Origin: Lycocorax pyrrhopterus obiensis
Taxonomy: Eukaryota; Chordata; Aves; Passeriformes; Paradisaeidae
Assembly (NCBI GenBank): GCA_014706295.1
Contig: JACSVZ010000001.1
Location: 40,360,383-40,424,382 of the forward strand
DNA length: 64,000 nucleotides
Direction: 5' to 3'
Within the stretch, counting starts at the first letter, position 1. The number at the start of each line of letters is the position of its first letter. Position numbers and translations under genes: made by a program. The notes under the pieces were generated by a model. The model did not search any database. It saw only the letters and a program-made list of their open reading frames with translations, and was not told where the DNA came from. Shown here piece by piece: positions 38,644 to 48,909 of the stretch.

Positions 38644-39888
38644 CTAGCAGCTGAAGACCTGCACACCATCTTCATCACTGAGGCCGACAGAAACATCCTC
38701 CTCTACCTCCTCATCAAGCTGAAGGCTTCCAAAGGAGTACTTATTTCTAGGCATGGGAGAGGAGCTCAGCACAACAGGGTTTCCAAACACCAGGGGGTGA
38801 GTGAAGGGGTTAATGACTTCTGAGTCAGAATCACTGGATTCTGTCCCACTGCTGGTGGAGCCCTCCATCATCTGGATTGCAGCCATGTGATCCATCATGC
38901 CACTGGCACGCAGCGACTGCATGACTGGGCTCTGCTTTGACTGTGCCCCTGCTGGCATACCATTGGCCATCATTTTGCCTTCTGGAGAGGACACCTTAGC
39001 CACCCCACCTCCTTTGCAGTATCTCTCTGATCTATACTCCTGCCCAGGGGTTGAGGATATCTGGCTTAGGATAAATGGATCTGTAACTGACTTATTGCAG
39101 AGATTTGGGGTTTTCTGCACACAAGGCCGTTGAGAACCTGGAGAATATCGGCAATACCCATGGCTGTCCTCCTCTCCAGTCCTCACCCTGCAGTCGTGCC
39201 CATTTTCTGAGACATAACCCTGAGAGCCAGTTCTGCTCAGGCTCATGTTAGGGCTTGACTCTTTGCTACTGGGAGGCAATGGAGTGGCCAGCGGACTACG
39301 GCTCCCAGGGCCTCTAAACATTTCGTCAACCAGAGAGCTATGCCTTGGCATCCTGGGGCTTCCCCCAGTGTAGAAGGAGAGATTAGCTGTGTTATCATCA
39401 AGGTACTCTTCAGAGAGATACTGGGAAGACTTTAGAGAAGCTGAGGAATCCCTATATCTAGTTCTATTGCGATTTTCATCTCTGTAGTGAATATAGGCAC
39501 CACTGGTCAAATCACCCTCATAATTGTCATTTGTTTGGGAATATGACCGGGTTATTTGTCCTCTGAGGAGATCATACTCGCTATCTACATCACTGCAGTC
39601 AATGAAAGGAATGGAGGTGCTGCTGCCATGAGCAGCCCTGGAAGCTGGACCTGTGCTTGGCTGCTGTGATTGAGGTCTGTTCTGCTGCATCCTATCCTTA
39701 GCAGGCTCCTCTTCTTCCTCCACTGTTGAGACCACTGCTCCATCCACCTTTCTGCCTTCCTTTGGACTCTTCTTCAAGGAAGGGCTCTTGTGCTGTCCAG
39801 TGTCTTCTGTGGAAGCTTTCAACTCCTTTCCTTGCCGGCAGCTCTGCACTGCTGCAGCATCATTGCTGTCTCCATAGGCTCTAGCACT
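38644..39888 (-). CDS. FARP1: Extended form of FARP1 linker exon with FRMD7-like C-terminal tail
   Basis: From the acceptor at 39888 the frame runs through the internal donor at 39651 and stays open to TAG at 38644-38646, 334 codons past the donor. The tail reads as real protein: Ser/Arg/Tyr-rich, probably disordered, with stretches such as IPFIDCSDVDSEYDLLRGQI, HYRDENRNRTRYRD, MPRHSSLVDEMF and ESSDSDSEVINP. It ends with GSLQLDEEVEED and a short C-terminus (VQVFSC). ESSDSDSEV and GSLQLDEE resemble the last part of FRMD7, a FERM-FA protein without a GEF domain. Used as a terminal exon it would give a FARP1 form with FERM and FA but no DH or PH. A weak donor after 38667 (GATG|GTGTGC) is in phase with the exon at 25439 and would instead give an in-frame 328-residue insert. 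The open frame is certain; the transcript form is inferred. Confidence 0.8.
   Translation of the reverse strand, partial: SARAYGDSNDAAAVQSCRQGKELKASTEDTGQHKSPSLKKSPKEGRKVDGAVVSTVEEEEEPAKDRMQQNRPQSQQPSTGPASRAAHGSSTSIPFIDCSDVDSEYDLLRGQITRSYSQTNDNYEGDLTSGAYIHYRDENRNRTRYRDSSASLKSSQYLSEEYLDDNTANLSFYTGGSPRMPRHSSLVDEMFRGPGSRSPLATPLPPSSKESSPNMSLSRTGSQGYVSENGHDCRVRTGEEDSHGYCRYSPGSQRPCVQKTPNLCNKSVTDPFILSQISSTPGQEYRSERYCKGGGVAKVSSPEGKMMANGMPAGAQSKQSPVMQSLRASGMMDHMAAIQMMEGSTSSGTESSDSDSEVINPFTHPLVFGNPVVLSSSPMPRNKYSFGSLQLDEEVEEDVSVGLSDEDGVQVFSC
39651..39888 (-). CDS. FARP1: FARP1 exon: Ser/Glu-rich linker after FA (standard form)
   Basis: The 238-nt form has acceptor TTATCATTCCAG and internal donor CACAG|GTCCAG, entering in phase 0 and leaving in phase 1. 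It reads SARAYGDSNDAAAVQSCRQG, then a Lys/Ser-rich part, VEEEEEPAKDRMQQNRPQSQ and QPSTG, matching the mammalian linker QSCQQGKE...EEEEEVVKD...PQPPQPSTG. The donor has a strong CAG but C at +3, C at +4 and A at +5, so it is weak, and read-through gives the extended exon. Linker residues are probably disordered. Confidence 0.9.
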
Positions 39889-39998
39889 CTGGAATGATAA
39901 TACAGGGAAGGCAAGGGGGAGACAAAGGAAAAGACAAAAGGGGAGGAAGGGTGGGAGGGGAGAGGTTTGGGAGGGACGGGAGACAGATGGAAAAGGCT
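39889..39998 (-). promoter_or_regulatory. Long pyrimidine-rich tract before the alternative linker exon
   Basis: On the FARP1 strand the roughly 100 nt before the exon are almost all C and T, with several CTCTCC, TCTTTT and CCTCCC motifs. It is much longer than an ordinary polypyrimidine tract and resembles binding sites of PTB- or PCBP-type splicing regulators. That it controls the extended versus short exon is inference. Confidence 0.55.
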
Positions 39999-40905
39999 AC
40001 ATGTAATTACGCACAAGAATTTTGCACCGAATCTGCAGCAACATAGGAGTCTCTTGAAAACAGAAGAGGCAACCCAAGCCTCAAATAATTAGAATTAAAA
40101 AAAAGGTTTCTGATCTTGAAGAACAGAAAAAACACATAGGCTAAACAAGGAAAGAGAAGGCAGACATAATGCAGCAATAATGTAATAAGGGGTATTGGAG
40201 GTGTTTCCACGCTCTAAGGCAGCCGTTAACACTCTAAGAACATCAACCTGTTCACACTACTCTGAGAAGTTGGAGGAAAAGACAAAAACATAAGACAAAT
40301 TCTGCACAGCCTAATAAGGTACAGTAAAAAAGTCATGTGTGGGCTTTTGAGCACCCCACATTCACTCCCTGGAGCACACCTGCCACTAGTTCTTAGACTG
40401 GCTTTTCTGCACACATCTGCCCAGCAGCCATGCTCCATCTATCTGAGCTTGTCTTAGCAACATTAAAATGCTACAGGCTATTCGAAATGGGCTCCATCTA
40501 CAAAGAAATTCTCTGAAGTTCCTAAATTTGCAGAAAGGAGAGAGCCTGTCAATATCAAAAGGAAGTGATGCATGGAAGGTGAAGGTTCAGGTAGCATTCT
40601 TAAATGCATTAACCCAGTAGCTTGCTCCTGACATTTAAGCTCTACCTAACATAAGGTTATGTGATCAAAGGTTCACCGCCACAGACACAGATGAGCACAG
40701 AGAAACACTGGCAGGTGGAGAAACCACAAACCCCGAGTCAGGAAAATGCAGCTTCCTGATCTGTGTCCTCTGAAGGCTGCCCCAGGAGAGCCATCAGCCC
40801 ATGTGTTTGGGATGCCAGCAACGGGAGAGACCAGAGCCAAAGGGCGGAAGAGGGCGAGGCCACTGGCACTGTCTGTGCTCGTGGGAGTGCTGTTTTCTGT
40901 GCTTA

Positions 40906-40955
40906 CATGTGTGTGGCTGTGTGTACATGCACTGTATGTGTGTATTCACATGGGT
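40906..40955. repeat. TG/CA-rich imperfect simple repeat
   Basis: Imperfect TG dinucleotide stretch with ACATG interruptions. In the FARP1 transcript it is CA-rich, a type bound by hnRNP L, which may matter because it lies in the intron just upstream of the alternative linker exon. Confidence 0.6.
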
Positions 40956-41540
40956 GCCTACACGTGAATACGTGCTCAGCCTTATTACCAGCTGGACCTG
41001 GGAACTTGCAGCTGCTGCAGACTGTTGGGCTTTTGGACTTGTGAACTAACGCACAGCAGCTATCAACATAAGATAAATACATTTGGTGTCTACCAGAGAT
41101 AATGGCTTAGAAGGCCAGAGCTGCAATTTTTGTGAGGAATTAACTGTTCTCCTCCCTGGTTAATACTAACCTAACACCTTGAAATGGGCAACCAAGACCT
41201 CCCAGAGAAGAAAAGTAATTACACTTCCCCCAGATGCAATACCCAGCTACAACCTAGGAAGGACCCTGGCAGCAACACCGAGGGTTGCAATTTTTCAGAT
41301 GGTCATTAGTACAGCTCAGACAAGCTCACTATTCATATTTGTCTGGTTGTCTGTAAGCAATGTTGTTTCACTCTGCAGAACCTAAAGCTTATGACACCCA
41401 GGGCTCCTTAGCTCCCAGTTAAATGGTAAGCGAGCAGAAAACTATGCTCCTAGGGTTTCAAAACAGCAATCAGTGGAGGGTAATCTAACAAGAAATGCTT
41501 AAAAGGATTTCATTTCCAGGGTTTCATCAACATCACTGAC

Positions 41541-41616
41541 TTGTTTTGGCACCTCTGTATGCTGTTCTGAAGGCTGTGCAGTCAGACTCCTGATGGAATG
41601 AATCTTGCTGTGTTTC
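41541..41616 (-). CDS. FARP1: FARP1 exon: end of FERM-adjacent segment
   Basis: The 76-nt exon has acceptor TTATCTCCAG and donor AAACAA|GTCAGT, with one base completing Arg and ending in phase 0. It encodes KHSKIHSIRSLTAQPSEQHT then EVPKQ. KHSKIHSIRSLA is the conserved end of the FA region in FARP1; the following residues diverge. The donor is unusual (A at -1, C at +3), but phase and the match of the next exon support it. Confidence 0.88.
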
Positions 41617-42362
41617 CTGGAGATAAAAGGAAAATCACATAAAGAGCTATTTCAGGGTTTTTTTTCTACAAACAGGAATCAAGAGACATGCCTCTTTTAA
41701 AACAAAAGCTTTGAATAACAGCTTTCATAAAAGTTTGCTCCAAAACAGATTAACATTCCTCCTTTCTGTAAAATTTAAATGTGCTGTGTGTCGCAAACGT
41801 ACCACTGTAAGAAAAGAGAGAGGCGCTGAAGCAAAAATGGTCTATCAGGTAAGCATGAATCATAAGCAATGGACTGTTGTCGTGGTCTTTGTGGCATTTT
41901 GGCCATTACTTTGAGGTCACCATGAGCATGATGAGTTCAGACAGAACTGGCTCTAGCAAGCTGGAAGAGTTTCGGTTTCCCTGGAGACCTCTCCCTTGAG
42001 CTGGGCTGTACTTCTCCTTACTTCCAGTTTTATTCTGAGCTGAATATGTCTGTTCACATACATTAACCACATCCCAGCAAAGAGGGTGCAAATCAAATTG
42101 GGAGAAAGTTACCTGTGACAGTAGGACACTCACTGCTGAAAAACAGATTGAAGACTACTGATTTTAAGTGAACTGTAAGTTCTGAAACTTCTGCCAAAAC
42201 ATTCAGGACCACGGGGATATTACATATATGATAAACTATCAAACCAGCAGAGAAGGAATTTTTCCCTTGGACTGGTACCAAGACCTCAGAATATAACCAA
42301 CTGGAAATCATGACTTTTCTTAGATTATAACGAATTGGGATAATTGATTTATTTCCTCTCAC
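41617..42362. other. FARP1 intron
   Basis: The intron is 0.75 kb. Nothing beyond splice signals was recognised. Confidence 0.85.
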
Positions 42363-42431
42363 CTTTCAAACTGCACTTTTTTGTGCCCTCCTTCCTTAAC
42401 ATAGTCAAGAACTTGCTTCTGAGTTCGACCA
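42363..42431 (-). CDS. FARP1: FARP1 exon: FERM-adjacent (FA) segment
   Basis: The 69-nt exon has acceptor TTTTTTTCCAG and donor GAAAG|GTGAGA, entering with one base and leaving in phase 2. It reads SGRTQKQVLDYVKEGGHKKV then QFER. The FSGRTQKQ motif, split over the upstream junction, is typical of FA segments that follow FERM domains and regulate them by phosphorylation. Confidence 0.96.
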
Positions 42432-44063
42432 CTGGAAAAAAACCAGAGTTAAATTATTTAATACAATATATCACCTGGCCATCATAAACACGTTTTTTGG
42501 CTTGCATATAAAGCCACAGCAACCAGAAAAGTATTTGTCACTATCTGCAGAAACTCATGTTAAGATCATATGGAAGGGGACCTGGTCAGATACACACAGA
42601 TTTTACCATTTTGCATGTCACTTGCCTCCTTTTTTTTTGCTATGGAGCTACTTTTTGATGCCATTTCAGAACTGCTTAAATTCAGTTGTGTGGGCCCTAC
42701 AGGGTCCTACATTACTGGGAAATTACTCACTACAATGGAAAGTGAAGCAGGGGTTAAGCTTTCATCTCATGAATTAATATATTCTTGAATCCTTTTCAGT
42801 CAAATGCCAGCCTTATCTGATATTGGTAAACCCTGGAACCAAGATAAAACCTCCTGACACGCACTTCGTGACTTAGTTGCTACTATAAAACACACCTTTT
42901 CTGCAAAGATTTAGGCTGGAAATCCCTTTCTCCCCCTCTGCTACAGGGTGTGAAGTAGTGAGAAAGCCCAGCGCTGTCTATTGTGCAAAGCTATAAACTC
43001 CAAAGCAAACTGAGAGCAGCACAGGAAACCTACACCTCAAGAATGATCAATTGAGAGCCAAATTCTTCCAATTCATTAGAGGCTTTCAGGGCCTGGAAGA
43101 AGCTCCTGAATGTAGTAACACAGATCAAAGTGAGTGGAGGATGCAGCCAAAACCTACTTTCCAAAGCCTGAGGTAAGGTGAATGCACCTACAGTTTTCTA
43201 TCTATTCAGGCAGAAACGTAACAAGTTATATTGCTTGTTTACCCAACATAGGTCCTTCCATCTTAATTAATTTACTTTGCAGGCCCCAAACTAAGTGGGA
43301 AGAAAGGTAGAATGGCTATATATACACTATGTTCTTGTACAAGGCATCTAGAGTGCATCATTTATCTCAGCAAAGAGCGTTTACGGCTGTACAGCTTGTA
43401 TCAGCTTCACAAACAAAATAAACTGTATAAATAAAAGGATTCCCCCCGGCATACAAAATGCAGTATCTACAATGATGCTTCTACCAGTGTAAGGAAAAAA
43501 AATGCCCAACACAATAACCCAACTATTAAAAGCTTTCCTACAGTTCTAACAATACTGCAGGTACACTTGGTCTCAGCAGAGGTGGCCATCTCCCACAAAT
43601 CCTTTGCAAGCGTAAAGGTCTCAGCATAAAGAAAATTTGTTGCTTTTAACTGCATAGAGATGGGTTTTACCACAGTGACATACAACAAAAGTACAAATCT
43701 CTACTCTGATACATAGGAAAGACCCCATCCTAGGAGCAGAGGATTCAAAGAGTCCCAAAAAATTGCTAGCTAGTGTTGCTTAGGACACAGGTGAATTTTC
43801 TTATGCAAAACCATCTGGACCCTATATACTTTATACCTTACCTCCAGAAAGCTGCTTTGCAACAGCTAGTACAAAATTAATGCAGGGTTTTCCCCTACAG
43901 TGTTCTTTGCACTGTTTTGGCTGAGAAGATGCAATGGAAAATACAAAGCAGCAAACTACAATGCAAAAAAGGTGAGCTGAAAATAACAGGTTTACTCCTA
44001 GACCATTATGGATGTGATTTTGAAATGGAGAGGCAACAAAGGTGGAAAGAACGCACGTCTTAC
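42432..44063. other. FARP1 intron
   Basis: The intron is 1.63 kb. No repeat element or extra exon was recognised. Confidence 0.8.
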
Positions 44064-44227
44064 CTGAACCTAAATGAAGAACCTCTAGAAAAAAGAACAG
44101 GTTTAGGCTTTGGTTTAGGTTCCTCAAAAAGCCTGAAAAAGGCATGATGCTCCACACAGATCTTCCAGAAAGACTTGCAAAAATCTCGACTGGCCATAAG
44201 GAATTCCAGGGTGTCCTGGAATGAACT
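44064..44227 (-). CDS. FARP1: FARP1 exon: FERM F3 lobe C-terminus
   Basis: The 164-nt exon has acceptor CAATTTTCAG and donor TTCAG|GTAAGA, entering in phase 0 and leaving in phase 2. It reads [20 protein letters not shown], then [20 protein letters not shown] and [14 protein letters not shown]. It covers the last strand and long helix of the PTB/PH-like F3 lobe ([17 protein letters not shown]). The KPKPKP and GSSFR segment starts the FA region. Confidence 0.97.
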
Positions 44228-44754
44228 CTGAAAATTGGGATAGCATTTGCAAGGTAAGCTAGTAAGCAACATAGATTAGAGAAATGCATTGACAAATCAG
44301 GCACTACGCTAAAAAAAATAAAGAAAGCTTCTTCCCAACTTACTGGCTTTCGGGCTTAACAGGCCCTATGCTTCCAACTTTGAGACATCATTGGTCTGCC
44401 TGTCAGTATCAAAGCTATTGCTCAAACTTCCTTTCACTGACAAATATGACAGAGATAAAGCAGTGGTTTGAATGTTAATGAGAAGAAGCTGATTACATGC
44501 TTTACCTAAAGAATTGATACAGTACCAAAGTTGCAACCAGAAGATGACTCTGAGACATTCTATTATGATTGATTCAGTTTACATGTCCTTTGCTAGGACT
44601 GCTCACCAGAGATGCCAGGTTGATGTGCACAGCACCAACAGTGAACAAAAGCAATTAAAATATTCATGAGGTGATAAAAACCATGTGCGATCTGTGGGTA
44701 GAAATTTACCAAATAACCTTTTGTCAACTTCATCAATTCCTAACAAGGACTTAC
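44228..44754. other. FARP1 intron
   Basis: The intron is 527 nt. Nothing beyond splice sites was recognised. Confidence 0.85.
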
Positions 44755-44850
44755 ATTCACATCAGGCCGTAGTTTGATAAGAAAACGTTTCCTCTTGAAG
44801 CTCAGCTTTCGAACCTTAGCCCAGTTGAAGGCATTGATCTTGGTGTGACC
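44755..44850 (-). CDS. FARP1: FARP1 exon: FERM F3 lobe strands
   Basis: The 96-nt exon is phase 0 at both ends, with acceptor TTCTCTGTAG and donor GTGAAT|GTAAGT. It encodes [20 protein letters not shown] then [12 protein letters not shown]. [23 protein letters not shown] is a hallmark of FERM F3 lobes. The mammalian protein has Phe where His occurs at the second residue. Confidence 0.97.
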
Positions 44851-47490
44851 CTACAGAGAACAAAGACAGCTGGGTTTAATCATTCCAGATCTGAATGGAA
44901 AAATCTAAACCACTAAAGAAAGCTTGTCATAAATTAATCATCTGTTCACTTAACTTGAAATGATGCTATTTCTTATAATTCAGCCTCTGGTAATGCAAAC
45001 CATAAACATCTGGCGCTATGACTGAAGGCAGGCACTTATGGTTAAACTCTTGCAATACAGGACTAGGCATAGTGAGTTATCGTGAAAATATTCAACCCAG
45101 TATCACAAAACAGAGTGCACCAGATTTTGCCATCTTGTGCCACTATGCAGACTCAAGATTTTCCGTGGACTAAATCACCTTCCAAAGGTGCCTCACTCTA
45201 TTTCCACCAGTGACAGAGAATGCAGGGAATCCAGACACATCACCTCACTTTGATGAGGTAGATTTCCTCCCTCTTTGTGTGTCTGCAGGGCAAAACAAAT
45301 ACCCCTTTAAATATTGCTTAACTGTGGAAAACTACAAGTTTTGTATTGGAAGTACAAAATACTGTGCATGTTTTGACCTTTCATAGGGAGTACCAGAAGC
45401 AAAAGCAATCTAAACAAATTATTTGTCTCTAAAGAGCCACAAAATGATTTTCTTGGAAAAAGCAACCAATACCATAAGCAAACAGCAAAAAGGAAATTAT
45501 CTTCATAATACTACAACTCCCTGCCACTACATCATCAGCCCCTACCCTCCAAAAGTTTCATTCTTAATCTATGTCAGCAGGTAATGGAGGTGTTATTTTA
45601 AAATATTCATTACAGCAGTTTGTTCAATGAAGACTTCAACACAAGAATTCCTAGAGCACAGCACAGAAGTTTCAGAGAACTACTACAGAATTGCTAAATG
45701 CAGAAACCCACGTTGATTCGGGCACCATCACCAGACAGCTGTAGGAGTAACGACAGTGTAATGATCTCTGCTAAGTCAACCAGCTGTCTAAGAATCACAT
45801 AATTAATCTACTTAAAATAATCAGCAGCACTGACACTGATTTCTAAATAAATGGTAGACTTTAAAATAAGTCTGACTGCAGCTTATGCCATTTGTGAGTG
45901 AACCTTTATTTTCATTGGGGTCATTCTAAGGAGATCCTCATATTTCAATTTCTATCAGTTATAACCAAAATAAAAATAAGAACATAGCCCTTGACCTATG
46001 AAGTGGCTGAAAGAAGCCCTAAGCCTACTGACAGACGCCAATCGCTGGGCAGACTCCAGCAGGTCAGGGCCCGACTTCCTTTTCAGCATTCAGTCTTGGA
46101 GCATGACCCAGTAAAATTTCCAAGCTTTTCAGAAACTTTAAAAACAAAACAAAACTGTTGTGAAAGTCCCAAACACATTAGGTCAAGAAGAGATGACTTC
46201 AGACCTTGACAAATCAAGCCTCAGGCCATCAACCTGCAGCTACACTTTATGGAAGGATCCCAGCTGTCTGCTGGGACTCTGAGGTCCATGCTGCTTTCTG
46301 TGGACACATACTTTCACCTTGAAGACAGTCTTAATTTATAAGGCTTGGCAATTCATTAATTCAGCTGATGCAAATGCTGTGGAGGAGCAGGGGAAGGGCC
46401 CGAACATACAATTGCTTGAGTTATGTGCATTTCTAACAATGTCCTAGTGTTCTCATGCTTCAGCCTATGCTTCAGTTTTGGGGTTCTACTACTAACTCAT
46501 TTAGTTGATCAGGGATCTTTTTAATTTGCTGCCTCTTTTTGGTTGTTTGTTTGGTTGGGTATTTTTAACTCTGCATTTGGGTCAGACATTTCTGGACTTG
46601 TTTGTTGCTGTTACTTTTCTTTATGAAAGGACTTAGAAGTACTTTGTAAGGCTGGAAACACTAGTATTTTAATTATAGTCAAACAGTTAAAATGAATAGT
46701 CTTTCTAGACAATTGTAAAAAGTGACATTTTAAAGAAGAGCTTACTTACTGTTTTTAATGCACCATGAGGTAAGCATCTAAAGTGAAAGAAGTTGACACC
46801 AGCTGACTGCCTATAGCTTCACAATTGTAAAAGCCCAATTTGTTATTTATCTAAGGGGAACTGCAGAATGAGATTTTGATAAATTTACTAATGATGCTTC
46901 ATGAATATTTACTAGACTGACTGGGGTAGGAAAGGAGAAGAAAGAAATAGAAGGAAAACACTTTGGATCTTTAAGGGAAAGAAGTAAGATTCATGGATTC
47001 AGCAAGGTACAATGGCCAAGGCTGGTCAAGAAAAATGTAAGAACTCTGACAAAGTAACACAACAGAGAGCTTATATTTACTGCCTTCATCCTTCTGCATG
47101 GATTCCAGCTGTCTGTTGTTTTACTTGTCTCTGCTTCTCACCCATTTAATATGCACCATGCCTGCAAGACCTACCTGCTCCTACATGTAGGAGAAGTCAG
47201 CATAACCAATCTGCAAACTGTGAGCCATGGCCCAGTTTGCATCTTGAACAGCACGTTGTGGATGCAGATGGAGTTCTACACTGCACATCCACATAAGGTA
47301 GGAGTCCCTACCTAATGCAGGACCTAATGCAGCTATAACAGGTTTAAGATCATTCTTAGAAAAAATTTTGGAAGTTCCTGCATTTTCCCAACTGAATACT
47401 TGTAGACATGGCTGAGTTCCTGAATTCTTACTGCTGCCAGAAATCTCTCAGCTTTATGAAGTACAAAATCACGTCCCGAGAGGCTCTAAC
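44851..47490. other. FARP1 intron
   Basis: The intron is 2.64 kb. There is a 16-bp palindrome (CTCCTACATGTAGGAG) at 47178-47193 and a short direct repeat of CCTAATGCAG near 47310-47330. No transposable element was recognised. Confidence 0.8.
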
Positions 47491-47638
47491 CTGAAACACC
47501 AGAATGCCTGTGTTGGCAACAGCCAGGTTGATTTTTGTCCCCTCCCTGTCCTTGGCTGGATGCAAGCGTATCCCGTACATCTCCAGCCGACGGGCAATCT
47601 CCAAAAGCTGGAAGTCAGACTCTGCTGGTGTCTGTCCC
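47491..47638 (-). CDS. FARP1: FARP1 exon: FERM F2-F3 junction
   Basis: The 148-nt exon has acceptor TTTCTCAAG and donor TTTCAG|GTTAGA; one base completes a split codon and it ends in phase 0. It reads [20 protein letters not shown], then [20 protein letters not shown] and [28 protein letters not shown] closes the F2 helical lobe and begins F3. The split codon at the 5' end becomes Met instead of the Ile of mammals (NHMGQ versus NHIGQ). Confidence 0.96.
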
Positions 47639-48794
47639 CTTGAGAAAGAAAACAGAGAACACTCACAAGCTTGTCACACCTTTTAATAGAGATCAAGAGG
47701 TCCTCCAGAGAACAAAGAGACATTTGATCAAAGAGACTGAAAACCGTCAGAGGTATAATATCTGTATGGTTTTTCTATGTCCCCAGACTAGCACCAGCTA
47801 GAACAACAACTTAGTCTAAACAAATATCAAAGAACACACAGATTTTACAGTCTATTATAAATTTTGATTGCTCCAATGCTGGAGACACCTGATACAGCTA
47901 GATTTTAAACCATTAGCTCTAACAGAATTTACTACCTCCCTTTGTTTTTTCCACTGGAAAACATGCCATATTCCTAAAAAAAACCCCATAACTGGAAGTG
48001 TGTAATGATACTATTCATTGTAAAAGGGAATGTAATACCAAAATGAAGTAAAACAGAAGGCATGAAAACCTTACCATAAATCTTGGGAAGCTATAAGCAC
48101 CACATTAATTTTGATGAAATTACGCAAAGCTTTGATTATTACTGCCACAGAAATCACTACCACTCACCTATTATTCAACCTAGCTCAAAAATGAAACTGT
48201 TCACGTCTTGAAGTGTTCTCAACAGCTAAAAAATACTTTTCTATGCCTTATTGGTACTTCTGTTCATCATCTTCCTAGTTCAGGTCTTTTCTCCAGACAT
48301 TAGGATACCAACTTGCATCATCATCTTGAATTCTGTTCCCCCAAATCCCTAATTCAGCAAGTACTCTGTGCTTTTCCTAAAACTATCACCAAACCCCTTC
48401 TTCAACCTGTCTCAAAATACAGCACGGAAAGGTTGAAAGGCAACATTCAGTGTCCTTGAAAACAAAGGACTACTGTCAGAAGTGCCTGACTGATCAGTTG
48501 TGATTTGCAATCATACCTGCATGCACAAAATCAGCAGTGAAGCATTTTGTATGAAATAGACTGTAAAATAACAGCATGCTTGAATGAATATTGAATCAAT
48601 TGTGCTTTGAACATCTTGTTATGATGATGGGAAAAAGGCAGGAGTAACCTTCAGAAAGTTCATAGGTTTTAACAGTTTCTGAGAAGCAATCTTTAAGAAA
48701 CTCAGAGGTCCAGACCTCTTTCGTTCTTCAGATCTAGCATATACATATATAGTTAGAACTACTCTGCAGAATAACAAAACCAAAAAAGTCTTAC
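47639..48794. other. FARP1 intron
   Basis: The intron is 1.16 kb. Nothing beyond splice sites was recognised. Confidence 0.85.
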
Positions 48795-48909
48795 ATGTGG
48801 TTACGGTGAAATTCCATGATTTTGTCTTCTAGTGCTTCTTGATGAGGTATATACTTGTTCTTCGCTAAGTGTTCACGATCTATGGTTTCATCAAAATCCC
48901 CAATCTCAG
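48795..48909 (-). CDS. FARP1: FARP1 exon: FERM F2 lobe
   Basis: The 115-nt exon has acceptor TTCTCCACAG and donor CACAT|GTAAGA. Two bases complete a Ser codon and two are carried forward. It encodes EIGDFDETIDREHLAKNKYI then PHQEALEDKIMEFHRNH. The SEIGDFD motif and the LxxNKYIPxQ segment are typical of the acyl-CoA-binding-protein-like F2 lobe. Small differences from mammals (ETI for EAL, HQE for QQD) look like normal divergence. Confidence 0.96.

Larger units (their letters stand above)
39889..41540. other. FARP1 intron
   Basis: The intron is 1.65 kb. It contains the pyrimidine-rich tract described separately and a TG-rich stretch at 40906-40955. If the exon at 41616 is read through its weak donor, 13 extra codons follow before TAA at 41499-41501. 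Confidence 0.8.

Noticed and set aside
38651..38662. Donor-like GCAG|GTCTTC near the end of the extended exon
   Set aside because: It would leave phase 0 and shift the frame of the next exon, which needs phase 1; also poor at +3 to +6.
43831..44304. 157-codon minus-strand open frame overlapping a FARP1 exon
   Set aside because: It is in a different reading frame from the exon at 44064-44227, which clearly encodes the FERM F3 lobe; this is its shadow.
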